This document shows, piece after piece, positions 25,766-34,788 of a DNA stretch of 64,000 nt. Below the pieces are notes generated by a model, which did no database searches, was not told the origin of the DNA, and saw only the letters and a program-made list of their open reading frames with translations. The position numbers and the translations under genes are program-made. The stretch's first letter is position 1. Each line of letters begins with the position of its first letter. The stretch comes from Shewanella aquimarina. GTDB lineage: Bacteria; Pseudomonadota; Gammaproteobacteria; Enterobacterales; Shewanellaceae. Location of the stretch: positions 1 to 64,000 of the forward strand of contig NZ_JAKIKY010000004.1 of NCBI RefSeq assembly GCF_023349185.1, read 5' to 3'.

Positions 25766-27922
25766 ATGAAAAAGTTACTCGTGTCAGTGGCGCTTGCCGC
25801 TGCCTTCGGCGTCCAAGCCGATGAAGGGATGTGGCAGCCCTATCAACTGCCTGCCATGGCAGATGAGCTGAAGGCTAAAGGGCTGGAGATCGACGCCAAA
25901 TCTATCTCAAAACTCACCGAATTTCCCATGAACGCCGTGATCAGCCTAGGTGGTTGTACCGCGTCTTTCGTGTCGCCAAAGGGCCTGGTAGTGACTAACC
26001 ATCACTGTGCCTATGGCTCGATTCAATACAACTCGACGCCTGAGAAGAACCTGCTAAAAGATGGCTTCCTGGCGAAGAACTATGGCGAAGAGCTGCCAGC
26101 CACCCCTGGTTCACGTATCTATGTCACCGAAGAAGTTACCAATGTGACCGACAAGGTGAAGCAGGGGCTGGAAAACAAGGTAGGTAACGACTTCTATCAG
26201 GGCATCGAAGCCAAAGAGAAGCAGCTGGTTGCTCAGTGTGAGGCCGATGACGGCTATCGCTGTCAGGTCTACAGCTTCCACGGCGGCCTAGAATATTACC
26301 TGGTTAAGCAGCTTGAGATCCGCGACGTGCGCCTGGTGTATAACCCGGCGGCCAGCGTAGGTAAGTACGGCGGCGACATCGATAACTGGATGTGGCCACG
26401 TCATACCGGCGACTTTTCCTTCTATCGCGGCTATGTCTCTAAAGATGGCAAGCCGGCCGATTTCAGCAAAGACAACGTGCCTTACGAGCCAAAGAGCTTC
26501 CTTAAGGTATCGGCCAAGGGCGTCAGCGATGGCGACTTCGTCATGGTTGCCGGTTATCCGGGGCGCACCAATCGTTACCGCACCGCCAACGAGGTGGAAA
26601 ATCAGTTCGAGTGGGCCTATCCAGAAGGCAAGATGCTGCGTGAACGCTTCATCGAGATCATCAAGGAAACCGCGCCTGAGGGCAGCGACGAGCGCATCAA
26701 GTACGAGAGCCTGATCGCCGGTCTGGCCAACTATGCCAAAAACTTCACCTCGATGATCGAGTTCTATGGCAAGTCGACCATGCTCGACGATCGCAAGGCG
26801 CGTGAGGCGGCGCTGACCAGCTGGATAAACAAAGACAGCAAGCGTCAGGCTAAGTATGGCCAAACCATGGCCGAGCTGGACAAGCTGATCAAGGAGAGCC
26901 AGGAGCACCAGGCCCGCGACATCATCTTAGGTTATATCGGTTACACCACCATGCTGCCGACTGCCCGTAAGTTATACCGTCTGGCTAACGAGAAGCAGCT
27001 GGACGACATGGCTCGCGAGCCTGGCTACCAGGAGCGCGACATGACTCGCTTCAAGTCGGGCCTGGAGCGTATCGACCGTCGTTATGCACCGAGTGTGGAT
27101 AAGGCCGTGGTACTGGATCTGCTGACCCGTTACGCCAAGCTGCCTAGCGAAGAGCGTATCCCTGAGCTGGACAAGGCATTCGGCATCGGCAAGAAGTTCG
27201 ACGCCGCCAAGCTGAGCAAGGTGCTGGACAAGATGTACGCCAAGACCGAGCTGGGCGATAAGGCGACTCGTCTTGCCTGGATGGACAAGTCGGTAGCCGA
27301 CTTCAAGGCCTCTAAAGATCCTTTCATTCAGTTTGCCGTCGCCATGTATGACACAGATATGGCCCAGGAGAAGAAAGAGAAGGAGCTGTATGGCAAGCTG
27401 ATGAAGGTGCGTCCTCAGTATATGGACGCCATCATCGCCTACAACAAGGAGCTGGGTAAGCCGGTGTACGCCGACGCCAACTCTAGCCTGCGTGTGACCG
27501 TGGGTCATGTGAAGGGCTACTCGCCACAAGATGGTCTGGTTGCCGTACCTTTCACTCGCCTGGAAGGCATAGTGGCCAAAGACACGGGTGAAGATCCGTT
27601 CGACGCGCCTAAGAAGCAGCTTGAGCTGATTAAGCAGAAGCAATATGGCGACTACTATGTGAAGTCTATCGACTCTGTGCCGGTGAACTTCCTGTCGACT
27701 CTGGATACCACAGGTGGTAACTCAGGTTCACCAACCCTAAACGGCCGCGCCGAGCTGGTTGGGCTGCTGTTTGACGGCGTCTATGAGTCAATCATCGGCG
27801 ACTGGGGTTACGATACCGACACCAACCGCTCTATCCAGGTAGACAGCCGCTACATGCTATGGGTGATGAAGTATCTGGACAACGCCGATAACTTGCTGGC
27901 GGAAATGGAGATTGTTCACTAA
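25766..27922 (+). CDS. S46-family dipeptidyl peptidase (DPP7 type)
   Basis: The 718-residue protein has a signal peptide cleaved after about residue 18. It carries the serine-peptidase triad of family S46: His in TNHHCAYG near residue 80, Asp in WPRHTGDFSFYR and Ser in TTGGNSGSP. Residues FDG after the active serine correspond to the DPP7 form (hydrophobic P1). DPP11 enzymes have Arg at this position and prefer acidic P1. It releases dipeptides from peptides in the periplasm. The length is normal, and a terminator follows. Confidence 0.93.
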   Translation: MKKLLVSVALAAAFGVQADEGMWQPYQLPAMADELKAKGLEIDAKSISKLTEFPMNAVISLGGCTASFVSPKGLVVTNHHCAYGSIQYNSTPEKNLLKDGFLAKNYGEELPATPGSRIYVTEEVTNVTDKVKQGLENKVGNDFYQGIEAKEKQLVAQCEADDGYRCQVYSFHGGLEYYLVKQLEIRDVRLVYNPAASVGKYGGDIDNWMWPRHTGDFSFYRGYVSKDGKPADFSKDNVPYEPKSFLKVSAKGVSDGDFVMVAGYPGRTNRYRTANEVENQFEWAYPEGKMLRERFIEIIKETAPEGSDERIKYESLIAGLANYAKNFTSMIEFYGKSTMLDDRKAREAALTSWINKDSKRQAKYGQTMAELDKLIKESQEHQARDIILGYIGYTTMLPTARKLYRLANEKQLDDMAREPGYQERDMTRFKSGLERIDRRYAPSVDKAVVLDLLTRYAKLPSEERIPELDKAFGIGKKFDAAKLSKVLDKMYAKTELGDKATRLAWMDKSVADFKASKDPFIQFAVAMYDTDMAQEKKEKELYGKLMKVRPQYMDAIIAYNKELGKPVYADANSSLRVTVGHVKGYSPQDGLVAVPFTRLEGIVAKDTGEDPFDAPKKQLELIKQKQYGDYYVKSIDSVPVNFLSTLDTTGGNSGSPTLNGRAELVGLLFDGVYESIIGDWGYDTDTNRSIQVDSRYMLWVMKYLDNADNLLAEMEIVH

Positions 27923-27981
27923 TTCTAGCGATTAGTGGAGGCGCTTTAGTTACTATTAGCGAGCCATAGGCGCCAGTTTTG

Positions 27982-28014
27982 AAAGGGCTTAGATGAGAAT
28001 CTAGGCCCTTTTTT
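27982..28014 (+). terminator. Intrinsic terminator after the S46 peptidase
   Basis: AAAGGGC-TTAGAT and ATCTAG-GCCCTTT form a 13-bp stem with one wobble, a GAGA loop and a T run. Confidence 0.85.
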
Positions 28015-28107
28015 GCGTTAAAGGGGTAACTTTTTTGGTGTTTACTCTTTGTATTTAGTTGAAATTCATTACCCTTGTTTTAGCGTTAGCCGTTACTGTT
28101 ATCAATT

Positions 28108-28193
28108 GCCTGCGGCAGGCCTTATGTGCAAACATTCTTTTGGCTCGCAGCAAGTCCATCCATGGATGCTCTGCGAAATCATCCCTGATTTCG
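28108..28193. repeat. Cluster of short palindromes with TCC-type loops
   Basis: The cluster contains GCCTG-CGG-CAGGC (28108-28120), the 12-base palindrome CATCCATGGATG (28157-28168), and CGAAATCA-TCCC-TGATTTCG (28174-28193). The last has the same CATCC..TG core as hairpins at 29476 and 62033-62078. The reading frames through this stretch look non-coding. No gene is seen in 28015-28369. Confidence 0.6.
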
Positions 28194-28369
28194 AAGGCCA
28201 AAAGCATGTTTACACCGAGTTATCCATCTCTTCGATTTAGCCGTATTGGATCATCAGGTCAGTCAAAACAAAAGTGGTGATTTTTTAACTTGGGACAAGC
28301 GCCCGAAATTAATCGTTGCTTAATTTTGGTTTCTCTATCGTTCTTTTGTTCGGTGACGTTATGAGTTTA

Positions 28370-29137
28370 TTAGGCTAATTTTCTAATGCTGGTTATTGCT
28401 TCAACAACCACATGGACAGGAAACATTGGCATTTCTTCCATATCAATAATGGTTTTACTTGTTGGTTCAGACTTTTCTGCACAGATTTTTATGCACCAAC
28501 CTTGGATCAGTTGACGGTCAATTTCGAATACCTCATTCATATTGCAATAATCTTTAACCGTAATGAAGTCTATATCCAAGCTATTGTTCTCTATGGAAGT
28601 AAGCTTGTTTCCAAGAGAACGAATCATTTTCTCGTGTTTCGCAAATTGTTCTCTTGTTTGGCGCTCCAACTCTTCACGTTGTTCAATTTCCAATAGAAGA
28701 GTTTTTGCCATTCTCATTAGATCAGAATCTTGTGAAACCAATGGTGGTGGGTAGACACCATACTTGGTTAGAGAAGGCACTACGTCATGAAAAAGCCAGC
28801 GTTGAAACTTTTTGCCAGCATTACTCTTGTCATGAGTAAGCACTCTGAATAGGCCTGGTTGAGTTACAAACATTTCACCATTTGGGAAATGTTTAAAAGC
28901 ATCATTTTTTATAAGAAGATACTCATCTGCATCTAGATCATTAATTAGCCCATTCATAATTCCTAACATTGACTTAGATACATGTCTTTCGTCCATGTTT
29001 CTGTTTTCTTTGTTTAATGTGTACTGTACGTCAACCAAAGAAATAAAGAGCACATTGCCCTTTTTGATAGTTCTGATGTCGGAAATTCCTTCAGAACCCT
29101 CATAACAAACTTTCACTAGATCGTTATTCAAATTCAA
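28370..29137 (-). CDS. BRO-N domain protein (phage antirepressor-like)
   Basis: The protein of about 255 residues has a BRO-N domain in its first half. The pattern FPNGEMFVTQPGLFRVLTHD followed by AGKKFQRWLFHDVVPSLTKY is typical of phage and insertion-linked BRO proteins. Residues about 145-180 form a charged coiled coil. The C-terminal part is unassigned. AAAGGTGA precedes two possible TTG starts (29137 and 29131), and neither is certain. The gene is AT-rich compared with its neighbours and stands alone between repeat-rich gaps. Horizontal acquisition is likely. Confidence 0.75.
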   Translation of the reverse strand: MNLNNDLVKVCYEGSEGISDIRTIKKGNVLFISLVDVQYTLNKENRNMDERHVSKSMLGIMNGLINDLDADEYLLIKNDAFKHFPNGEMFVTQPGLFRVLTHDKSNAGKKFQRWLFHDVVPSLTKYGVYPPPLVSQDSDLMRMAKTLLLEIEQREELERQTREQFAKHEKMIRSLGNKLTSIENNSLDIDFITVKDYCNMNEVFEIDRQLIQGWCIKICAEKSEPTSKTIIDMEEMPMFPVHVVVEAITSIRKLA

Positions 29138-29455
29138 TCACCTTTGTCGAGTTTACCTACAAATGAGCCTAAAATTTGTGGATAGAAAATGCGAATATGT
29201 TTGGTAAAGTATGCTCGTGCATTTTTCAAATCTATAAATTAAGCCATCGTGATGGCGAAACCATTGATTAATAACTACTCTACCAGACTCATACTCTATA
29301 AACGAGCACCAAAGCTTGCGAAGTGGACTTTGATATTGCTCACTTGTCGATATTATCTATCACCTATAACTAGAACTTTGGTGGTAATGCTCTAAGTGTT
29401 TTTTAACTTATCGTTAACAAATGAGGCCAAATCGAAGAGACGTTAGATACCGAGT

Positions 29456-29541
29456 GTAGATACGCCGGTGAGCTTCCGAAACAGGGATGTTTCGGCAGAG
29501 CCTAAAGGGACTTATTCATGGCGTCTCACAGGCGTATCTGC
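29456..29541. repeat. Structured repeat-like element with nested hairpin
   Basis: GTAGATACGCC (29456-29466) pairs with GGCGTATCTGC (29531-29541) over 11 bp. It encloses the perfect 8-4-8 hairpin CCGAAACA-GGGA-TGTTTCGG (29476-29495). Read on the other strand, that hairpin has the TCCC loop seen at 28174. The shape suggests a mobile or REP-like intergenic element. Confidence 0.55.
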
Positions 29542-29555
29542 ACAACCCCCGCCGG

Positions 29556-29698
29556 GCAGGCGATAGATTGCCATGAAGGGGTGACCTTCAACAGCCTCTC
29601 AAGTATCGATGCTGGCCAAAGATACACAGCGTGCCAAAAACGTGTTTGCACATAAGCTCACCGCAGGTGATAGACAGCCATGAAGGTATAACTTTAAA
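29556..29698. repeat. Two diverged copies of a module 107 bases apart
   Basis: A 36-base stretch starting GCAGGCGATAGATTGCCATG at 29556 recurs at 29663, with 28 of 36 bases identical. Both copies follow a TTTGCAC/TCTGCAC-like segment. The array lies between the BRO gene and rluF. No gene is seen in 29138-29817. Confidence 0.6.
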
Positions 29699-29772
29699 AT
29701 ACCAATTAAACTTCAATATCGCCCGACGCTAAATAAAAAATCACACAATCCACAGCCTATTTGTATAGGCGA

Positions 29773-29792
29773 CTCACAAACGTATTTGTGAG
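29773..29792. repeat. Perfect 8-4-8 hairpin before the rluF end
   Basis: CTCACAAA-CGTA-TTTGTGAG forms a perfect stem-loop 26 bases after the rluF stop (minus strand). It lacks a T run and may be the end of the repeat array rather than a terminator. Confidence 0.5.
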
Positions 29793-29817
29793 CTCAGGTA
29801 AGAGATCCTGAGGATGA

Positions 29818-30525
29818 TCACCGCCTAAGCATAGCAATCTCCTGCTCGGTTAACTCCCTCATCTCGCCCTCGGGAAGATCGCCCAGGGTTAAGGATTCGA
29901 TGGCGACGCGTTTAAGGTCAATCACGTGATAGCCGAGTGCCTGGCTCATGCGGCGGATCTGGCGGTTGAGTCCCTGGGTGAGGATGATTTCGAAGCTGTC
30001 TGGCCCCAGGCGTGTCACCCGGCAGGGCAGTGTGGTGACATCCTTGTAGCTGACGCCTGCCGCCATCTGAACCACAAAATCATCATCGAAGGGCCTGTCT
30101 AGCCTGACATGGTAGCGCTTGTGGTGGGCGAAGCTTGGGTGCATCAGCTTCTGGGTCAGTTCGCCGTCGTTGGTGAGTAGCAGCAGCCCCCTCGAGTCCT
30201 TATCCAGGCGACCCACGGGGTAGAGACGTGGCTGCGCTGGCAGCAGGTGTAGCAGGCTGGTTGTATCCTCTGCCAGGAGGCGGCAGTCTGTGCCTACCGC
30301 CTTGTTGAGTATCCAGTAGGCCTTGTCGGCAATGGGCGGCATAGGTTCGCCATCGACACAGACGCTAAGCGATGCCTGCTTGCCCGCAGGAGTTTGGATA
30401 AGCTCGACCCTATCCGTGTGATTGGCCAATCGCTCGCCCAGGCTGACTCGTCCGTCGCGGATCAGTCTCGACGCGGCGCGCCGAGAGCAGAGGCCGGTTA
30501 AGGCGATGTACTGGGCGAGGCGCAT
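29818..30525 (-). CDS. rluF: RluF-like 23S rRNA pseudouridine synthase (RsuA/RluB family)
   Basis: The 235-residue enzyme converts a specific uridine to pseudouridine. It has an S4-like RNA-binding N-terminus (MRLAQYIALTGLCSRRAASR). The catalytic motif GRLDKDSRGLLLLTNDG contains the active Asp, and the QGLNRQIRRMSQALGYHV segment is also conserved. RluF (U2604 of 23S rRNA) is the closest family member I recognise. RsuA or RluE-like specificity cannot be ruled out. It lies eight bases downstream of a membrane-protein gene. Confidence 0.82.
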   Translation of the reverse strand: MRLAQYIALTGLCSRRAASRLIRDGRVSLGERLANHTDRVELIQTPAGKQASLSVCVDGEPMPPIADKAYWILNKAVGTDCRLLAEDTTSLLHLLPAQPRLYPVGRLDKDSRGLLLLTNDGELTQKLMHPSFAHHKRYHVRLDRPFDDDFVVQMAAGVSYKDVTTLPCRVTRLGPDSFEIILTQGLNRQIRRMSQALGYHVIDLKRVAIESLTLGDLPEGEMRELTEQEIAMLRR

Positions 30526-30533
30526 TGGTGCGC

Positions 30534-31235
30534 CTAGCCTTGGGCCGAGACTTGGCTGATCAGGTTATCCTGATAGCTGTGTTTGGCTAATTTCTTGATG
30601 GTGAGTGCCAGGGTGACGCACCAGATCATCACCAGATTGGTCTGGGCCCACATGGCCACGGCGACGCCGCATATCGAACCGTCCTGGTGATTGCAGGGAG
30701 CGAAATCGAGGAGCGCCCAGTCGATCATGAGGGCCAGGCTGCTTGCGGCGATGAGGCCTAGGCCGCTGACGATAAACAGCGGCGTCGAGCAGAGACCCTT
30801 ATGATTGACCCTGGCCGAGAGGGTTAGGAAGTAGAGGACTATGGTGGCGATCAGGAAGATGGTAGAAAACAGCCTGTGCTCTTTGAGGTAGTTGATGGGG
30901 TAAATACCGATAAGGATGATGGTTATTCCCACCACAAAACCCGCGAAGGCGATATAGTTGCCAAAGTGTCCCAACTTGAGTTGTAACAGACCATACATGG
31001 CCAGCAGTATGCAGGAACCCGCCAGGATCAGCCCCATGTTGAAGATATAGGCCAGGGGGGAGTCGACATAGTTGCCCAGAAGATCGGGCCTATGGTTTAA
31101 CGCCTCTAGTCCCATCACCTGAAACTTGGCGAACAGGGAGATAGAGATGCCCAGTGCAGAGATGAGCGCACCGGCTTGAATGGTGAAGACCACCATGCGT
31201 TGCAGGTCATAGTTTATGGGTTGGTGTAGGGCCAT
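30534..31235 (-). CDS. Membrane protein, DUF998-like
   Basis: The 233-residue protein has six or more predicted membrane helices and short loops. The layout, with SPLAYIFNMGLILAGSCILLA near residue 60, resembles the DUF998 family of unknown function. It is followed closely by rluF and may be co-transcribed with it. The function cannot be stated. Confidence 0.6.
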   Translation of the reverse strand: MALHQPINYDLQRMVVFTIQAGALISALGISISLFAKFQVMGLEALNHRPDLLGNYVDSPLAYIFNMGLILAGSCILLAMYGLLQLKLGHFGNYIAFAGFVVGITIILIGIYPINYLKEHRLFSTIFLIATIVLYFLTLSARVNHKGLCSTPLFIVSGLGLIAASSLALMIDWALLDFAPCNHQDGSICGVAVAMWAQTNLVMIWCVTLALTIKKLAKHSYQDNLISQVSAQG

Positions 31236-31265
31236 AGCGATGCCATTTTTTGTTATTTTTTGAAT

Positions 31266-31298
31266 ATAAAAAAGGAGCCCATCTTGTGGTACTCCTTT
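31266..31298 (-). terminator. Intrinsic terminator after the NhaC-family gene
   Basis: On the minus strand AAAGGAG pairs with CTCCTTT around a longer loop, and a T run follows. It separates the transporter from the DUF998-like gene. Confidence 0.6.
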
Positions 31299-31467
31299 CG
31301 TCTCGACGCCTGGTTTATTTCAGTAAATGCTTAACCTACTTCACTGCGTCGCAATTATATCCCTATGCTATTAGTTTAAGTGAAAACCCCCATATAGTGG
31401 AACTGCTATAGTGAGGAATGTCACAAATTGATCCGTGCACCCAGGGATAGGGCGCACGAATTTGAGT

Positions 31468-32799
31468 TTAGTGGCGCTTGCGTAGTACCACTATGGCGAT
31501 GGCCACGATGGCGAGAATCATACAGTACCAGGCGTGGGCAACCGCCTGTAGCGGGCTGATGCTGAAGGTGGAGGCGATAAGCAGTGCCTGAGCACCGTAA
31601 GGGATTAAGCCCTGAATGATGCAGGAGAAGATATCCATGATACTGGCGGCGCGCTTAGGCGTGACTTCATGTTTCTCGGCCAGATCTTTGGCGATATCGC
31701 CGGTCACCACGATAGAGACGGTATTGTTGGCCACACAGGTGTTGGTCAGGGCCACTATGCCCGCCATGCCCAGCTCAGAGGCGCGGGTCGAGGCCTCGCC
31801 TTTGGCGCTGGAGAAGCGAACGATAAGCTTCTCTATCTGCTTGCTGACAAATGCCAGTCCACCCTGTTGCTGCATCAGGGCCGCCAGGCCGCCGACCAGC
31901 ATGGAGAGGATGAAGATCTCCTGCATGTTGCTAAAACCTGTGTAGATATCCTTACCAAACTGGATCAGGCCATAGTCCAGGGTGGCAAAGCCTGTAATGC
32001 CGGCCAGCAAGATCCCTACCGTCAGTACGACGAACACGTTCAGCCCGGCGACCGCCAGCACTAAGATGGTGAGGTAGGGGATAACCTTAAGAAAATCTAT
32101 TTGTTGAGGCGCCACCTCGGCCTGACCCTGTCCTGCCAGGGTGAACACCACCAGGGTGATCAGCGAGGCGGGAATGGCGAAGATCAGGTTTTCTCTGAAT
32201 TTGTCTTTCATCTCGCATCCCTGGGTGCGGGTCGCGGCTATGGTGGTGTCAGAGATGATCGACAGGTTGTCACCAAACAGGGCGCCTGAAATCACAGCCC
32301 CGGCCATCAGCGCCAGATCGATCTGCGCCTCTTCGGCGACGCCCAGTGCGATGGGAGCGACCGCGGCTATGGTGCCCATAGAGGTGCCCATGGCGGTGGC
32401 GATGAAGGCGGCGATCACGAAGAAACCGGGTAGCAAGAGATTAGAGGGCACTAACGACAGACCCAGCGCCACGGTAGCATCCACGCCGCCAGTGGCCTTG
32501 GCGACCGAGGCAAAGGCACCGGCCAGCAGATAGATGAGACACATGGCGATGATGTTGGAGTGGCCGATACCGCCGATGAAGGTCTCTATGCTTTGATTTA
32601 GCTTCTCTTTCGAGATCACTATCGCCAGTATGATGGCGGGCAGGATGGCGATCACGCTCGGCAGTTGATAGAAGGCAAAGTCGACGCCCTGACTCTGAAA
32701 GTAGACGCCGGCGCCGATAAACAGGGCCAGAAACAGGAATAATGGCAGTAGGGCGATAAATGATGCCTTGGGGGCCGTGGTTTGTGTTGGTGTTGTCAA
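31468..32799 (-). CDS. metT: NhaC-family transporter, probable methionine transporter MetT
   Basis: The membrane protein of about 443 residues has some eleven helices and matches the NhaC Na+/H+ antiporter family (GTSMGTIAAVAPIALGVAEE, GDNLSIISDTTIAATRTQGC, LTNTCVANNTVSIVVTGDIA). Upstream lie two perfect MetJ boxes in register, which points to the MetT branch of the family, predicted by comparative genomics to carry methionine. I placed the start at TTG 32799, with AGAGAG upstream. A GTG at 32817 gives six extra residues but has no ribosome binding site. Experimental substrate evidence is lacking. Confidence 0.75.
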   Translation of the reverse strand: MTTPTQTTAPKASFIALLPLFLFLALFIGAGVYFQSQGVDFAFYQLPSVIAILPAIILAIVISKEKLNQSIETFIGGIGHSNIIAMCLIYLLAGAFASVAKATGGVDATVALGLSLVPSNLLLPGFFVIAAFIATAMGTSMGTIAAVAPIALGVAEEAQIDLALMAGAVISGALFGDNLSIISDTTIAATRTQGCEMKDKFRENLIFAIPASLITLVVFTLAGQGQAEVAPQQIDFLKVIPYLTILVLAVAGLNVFVVLTVGILLAGITGFATLDYGLIQFGKDIYTGFSNMQEIFILSMLVGGLAALMQQQGGLAFVSKQIEKLIVRFSSAKGEASTRASELGMAGIVALTNTCVANNTVSIVVTGDIAKDLAEKHEVTPKRAASIMDIFSCIIQGLIPYGAQALLIASTFSISPLQAVAHAWYCMILAIVAIAIVVLRKRH

Positions 32800-32937
32800 A
32801 ACGCTCTCTCTTCTCACTAAACATCTCTATGGAGACGTGTCATTAAAACTGGATGCTCTTCCCTTGCCCTCCTAGCTGGAACATCTCGCTTGTGGCGAAA
32901 TGGCACATCTCAATAGGTGAGAGGATATGAGATCGAA

Positions 32938-32969
32938 AGACGTCTGTCAATTTAGACGTCTAGATGTTT
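32938..32969 (-). promoter_or_regulatory. MetJ operator (tandem met boxes)
   Basis: AGACGTCT occurs at 32938-32945 and again at 32954-32961, exactly two 8-base periods apart. A degenerate box AGATGTTT follows at 32962-32969. MetJ dimers bind tandem 8-base AGACGTCT boxes. The array lies about 140 bases upstream of the NhaC-family gene, so repression by methionine (S-adenosylmethionine) is expected. Confidence 0.8.
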
Positions 32970-33164
32970 TTACTTCTAAATGTTTGGTTGCTGTTAAATC
33001 CTCTGACAGGCTTGTTAACATTCAAAATTAAGCATCTGCTTAACTTGCCTAGCTAAAGCCGAGAGATCAAATTTTTTATCTTGTGAAAACTGTCACTTAA
33101 CTTATTACTCATGCTAGGCTTGCGCCTCATGTGGCTTAGCCTAAAACGGATTGGAAATCGAAAA

Positions 33165-33689
33165 ATGATGTTAGTCGAGGTGGATAAGGCGCGTTATCGC
33201 CAGCACTTAAATAGGGTGATTGCGGTGTTTATTGCAAGTTTGGCCCTGCTGTCTCTGATATCTGGTCAGCTGTTGATCGCCTTGTTTGGCAATCAGGCGG
33301 TGGTCAGCGGCGAGTCGACAGGTAATCTGCACCTGAACTTTCTCGGCGTGCTACTGGGGTTCGCCATCTGCGCCTGGGGGCTCTACCAGCAGAGGCACAA
33401 AGACTACTTTCGTGAGATCTATTATGTGTCTCGCCTCAAGGCGCTGCAGAACCGTATCTACCGCAAGTTCAAGCAAATCAAACAGGCAGCGGAGCGTAAC
33501 GATATCGATGCCCTCACCATACAGGTGTTCTATTTCAGCAGCCAGAAGCTGGTCTATCTGCTGGACGACAACACATTGACCCTGAGCCAGGTCGATAAGG
33601 AGCTGGAGGCAGTCAAGGCGCGCATCGCTGCACTTGGGCTTAATATCGGCCCTGAAGGTTTTGATGAGTCGTTGCTGGAGAAGTTTTAG
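33165..33689 (+). CDS. DUF3087 membrane protein
   Basis: The 174-residue protein starts MMLVEVDKARYRQHLNRVIA. It has two membrane helices and then a cytoplasmic region RIYRKFKQIKQAAERNDIDA followed by LVYLLDDNTLTLSQVDKE. This is the DUF3087 pattern seen in Shewanella and Vibrio. The start at 33165 has GGAAA upstream, and the longer frame from 33111 adds unlikely residues. The function is unknown. Confidence 0.78.
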   Translation: MMLVEVDKARYRQHLNRVIAVFIASLALLSLISGQLLIALFGNQAVVSGESTGNLHLNFLGVLLGFAICAWGLYQQRHKDYFREIYYVSRLKALQNRIYRKFKQIKQAAERNDIDALTIQVFYFSSQKLVYLLDDNTLTLSQVDKELEAVKARIAALGLNIGPEGFDESLLEKF

Positions 33690-33694
33690 CTCCT

Positions 33695-34642
33695 CTATCT
33701 CTGCTCGCCACGGGGCTTATCCAGGCCAAACACCTCGTTGAAGGCCTGGGTCAGCAGCTCTACCTTGGCGCTCTCACGCGCCGACTGCTTGACCACCATG
33801 GAGAGGTTGAACTGGTAGCAGGCCTCATCCCCGTGAATGATCTTGATCTCCTGCTGTTTCAGCTCCTCCTGTATGTAGCTTAGGGGCAGGTAACCTATGT
33901 AGCAACCCGATAGAATTAAGGTTTTACGAGTATCAAACTGATACGCCTTGGCCGACAGGTTGAGGCGTTTGAGCTGCTCTCTACCCTCGGGGTCGATATC
34001 GACACCTGGGTGGATTGAGGGGGTCTTGGCCAGCATCTCGGCACTGATCTCTTCGTCGCTCAGATGAAAATAGGGATGCTTGGCGCTGCAACACAGGTAG
34101 ATGGGCTCGCTGAAGATGGTCTGATAGTTGAGGCCCTGGATCTGTTGATAGCTGGGCAGCAGGCCGACGTGGGCCTTGTCCTGTAGCAACGACTTCTCAA
34201 TCTGGTGCAGCGCCTCGCCATCAAGAATCAGGTGTAGCTGGGGCTGACGCTGGTGTATGTAGGCGATCACCTTGGCCAGCTTCTGCTGCATGCCGTAGTC
34301 CAGCTGATCGGCGCAGAGGATCACCAGCTCGCCGATCAACTCCTCGCCTAAGTTGTTCACAAACATCGAGAAGTCGTTGAGGGAATCGAAGAGCTCGATA
34401 CAGGCGTGATACACGGCCTGGCCCGCCTCCGTGAGGGCAAATCCGCCTCGTCCCCGGCTGCAGAGCTTGAGCTTCATACGGCTCTCTAGGTTTGACATAT
34501 GTACGCTGATGGTGGAGCGGGTGACCCCGAGTTCAGTCTCTGCGGCGGCGAAGCCTCCGTTCTCCACCACGGTGCGAAAGATACGCAGCAGACGCAGATC
34601 GTATTCGGTGATCGCCTTGGGGATGATGGACTGTTTGCTCAT
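33695..34642 (-). CDS. LysR-family regulator divergent from gabDT
   Basis: The 315-residue protein has an N-terminal winged helix (LRIFRTVVENGGFAAAETEL, then TRSTISVHMSNLESRM) and a LysR effector domain. The ATG at 34642 is used, because the upstream TTG only adds six weak residues. It is transcribed away from gabD with a gap of about 150 bases, so it probably regulates GABA catabolism. No operator could be picked out with confidence. Confidence 0.85.
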   Translation of the reverse strand: MSKQSIIPKAITEYDLRLLRIFRTVVENGGFAAAETELGVTRSTISVHMSNLESRMKLKLCSRGRGGFALTEAGQAVYHACIELFDSLNDFSMFVNNLGEELIGELVILCADQLDYGMQQKLAKVIAYIHQRQPQLHLILDGEALHQIEKSLLQDKAHVGLLPSYQQIQGLNYQTIFSEPIYLCCSAKHPYFHLSDEEISAEMLAKTPSIHPGVDIDPEGREQLKRLNLSAKAYQFDTRKTLILSGCYIGYLPLSYIQEELKQQEIKIIHGDEACYQFNLSMVVKQSARESAKVELLTQAFNEVFGLDKPRGEQR

Positions 34643-34788
34643 TAGTTTTATATGTTTCAAACTTTATGTTGAATATTTGGTATTTAACCCGAGTTAGTTT
34701 TGCTATTCAATAGAGAAATTAGCGCGCCTTCTCGATTCACACTATGGTGCAGCCCTTTAGATTCGAACTATTTATGCAGGGAACTGTT

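Noticed and set aside
28049-28280. Overlapping 63- and 73-codon frames after the S46 peptidase
   Set aside because: They lack ribosome binding sites and cover the palindrome cluster. Two frames of similar length in the same DNA suggest chance.
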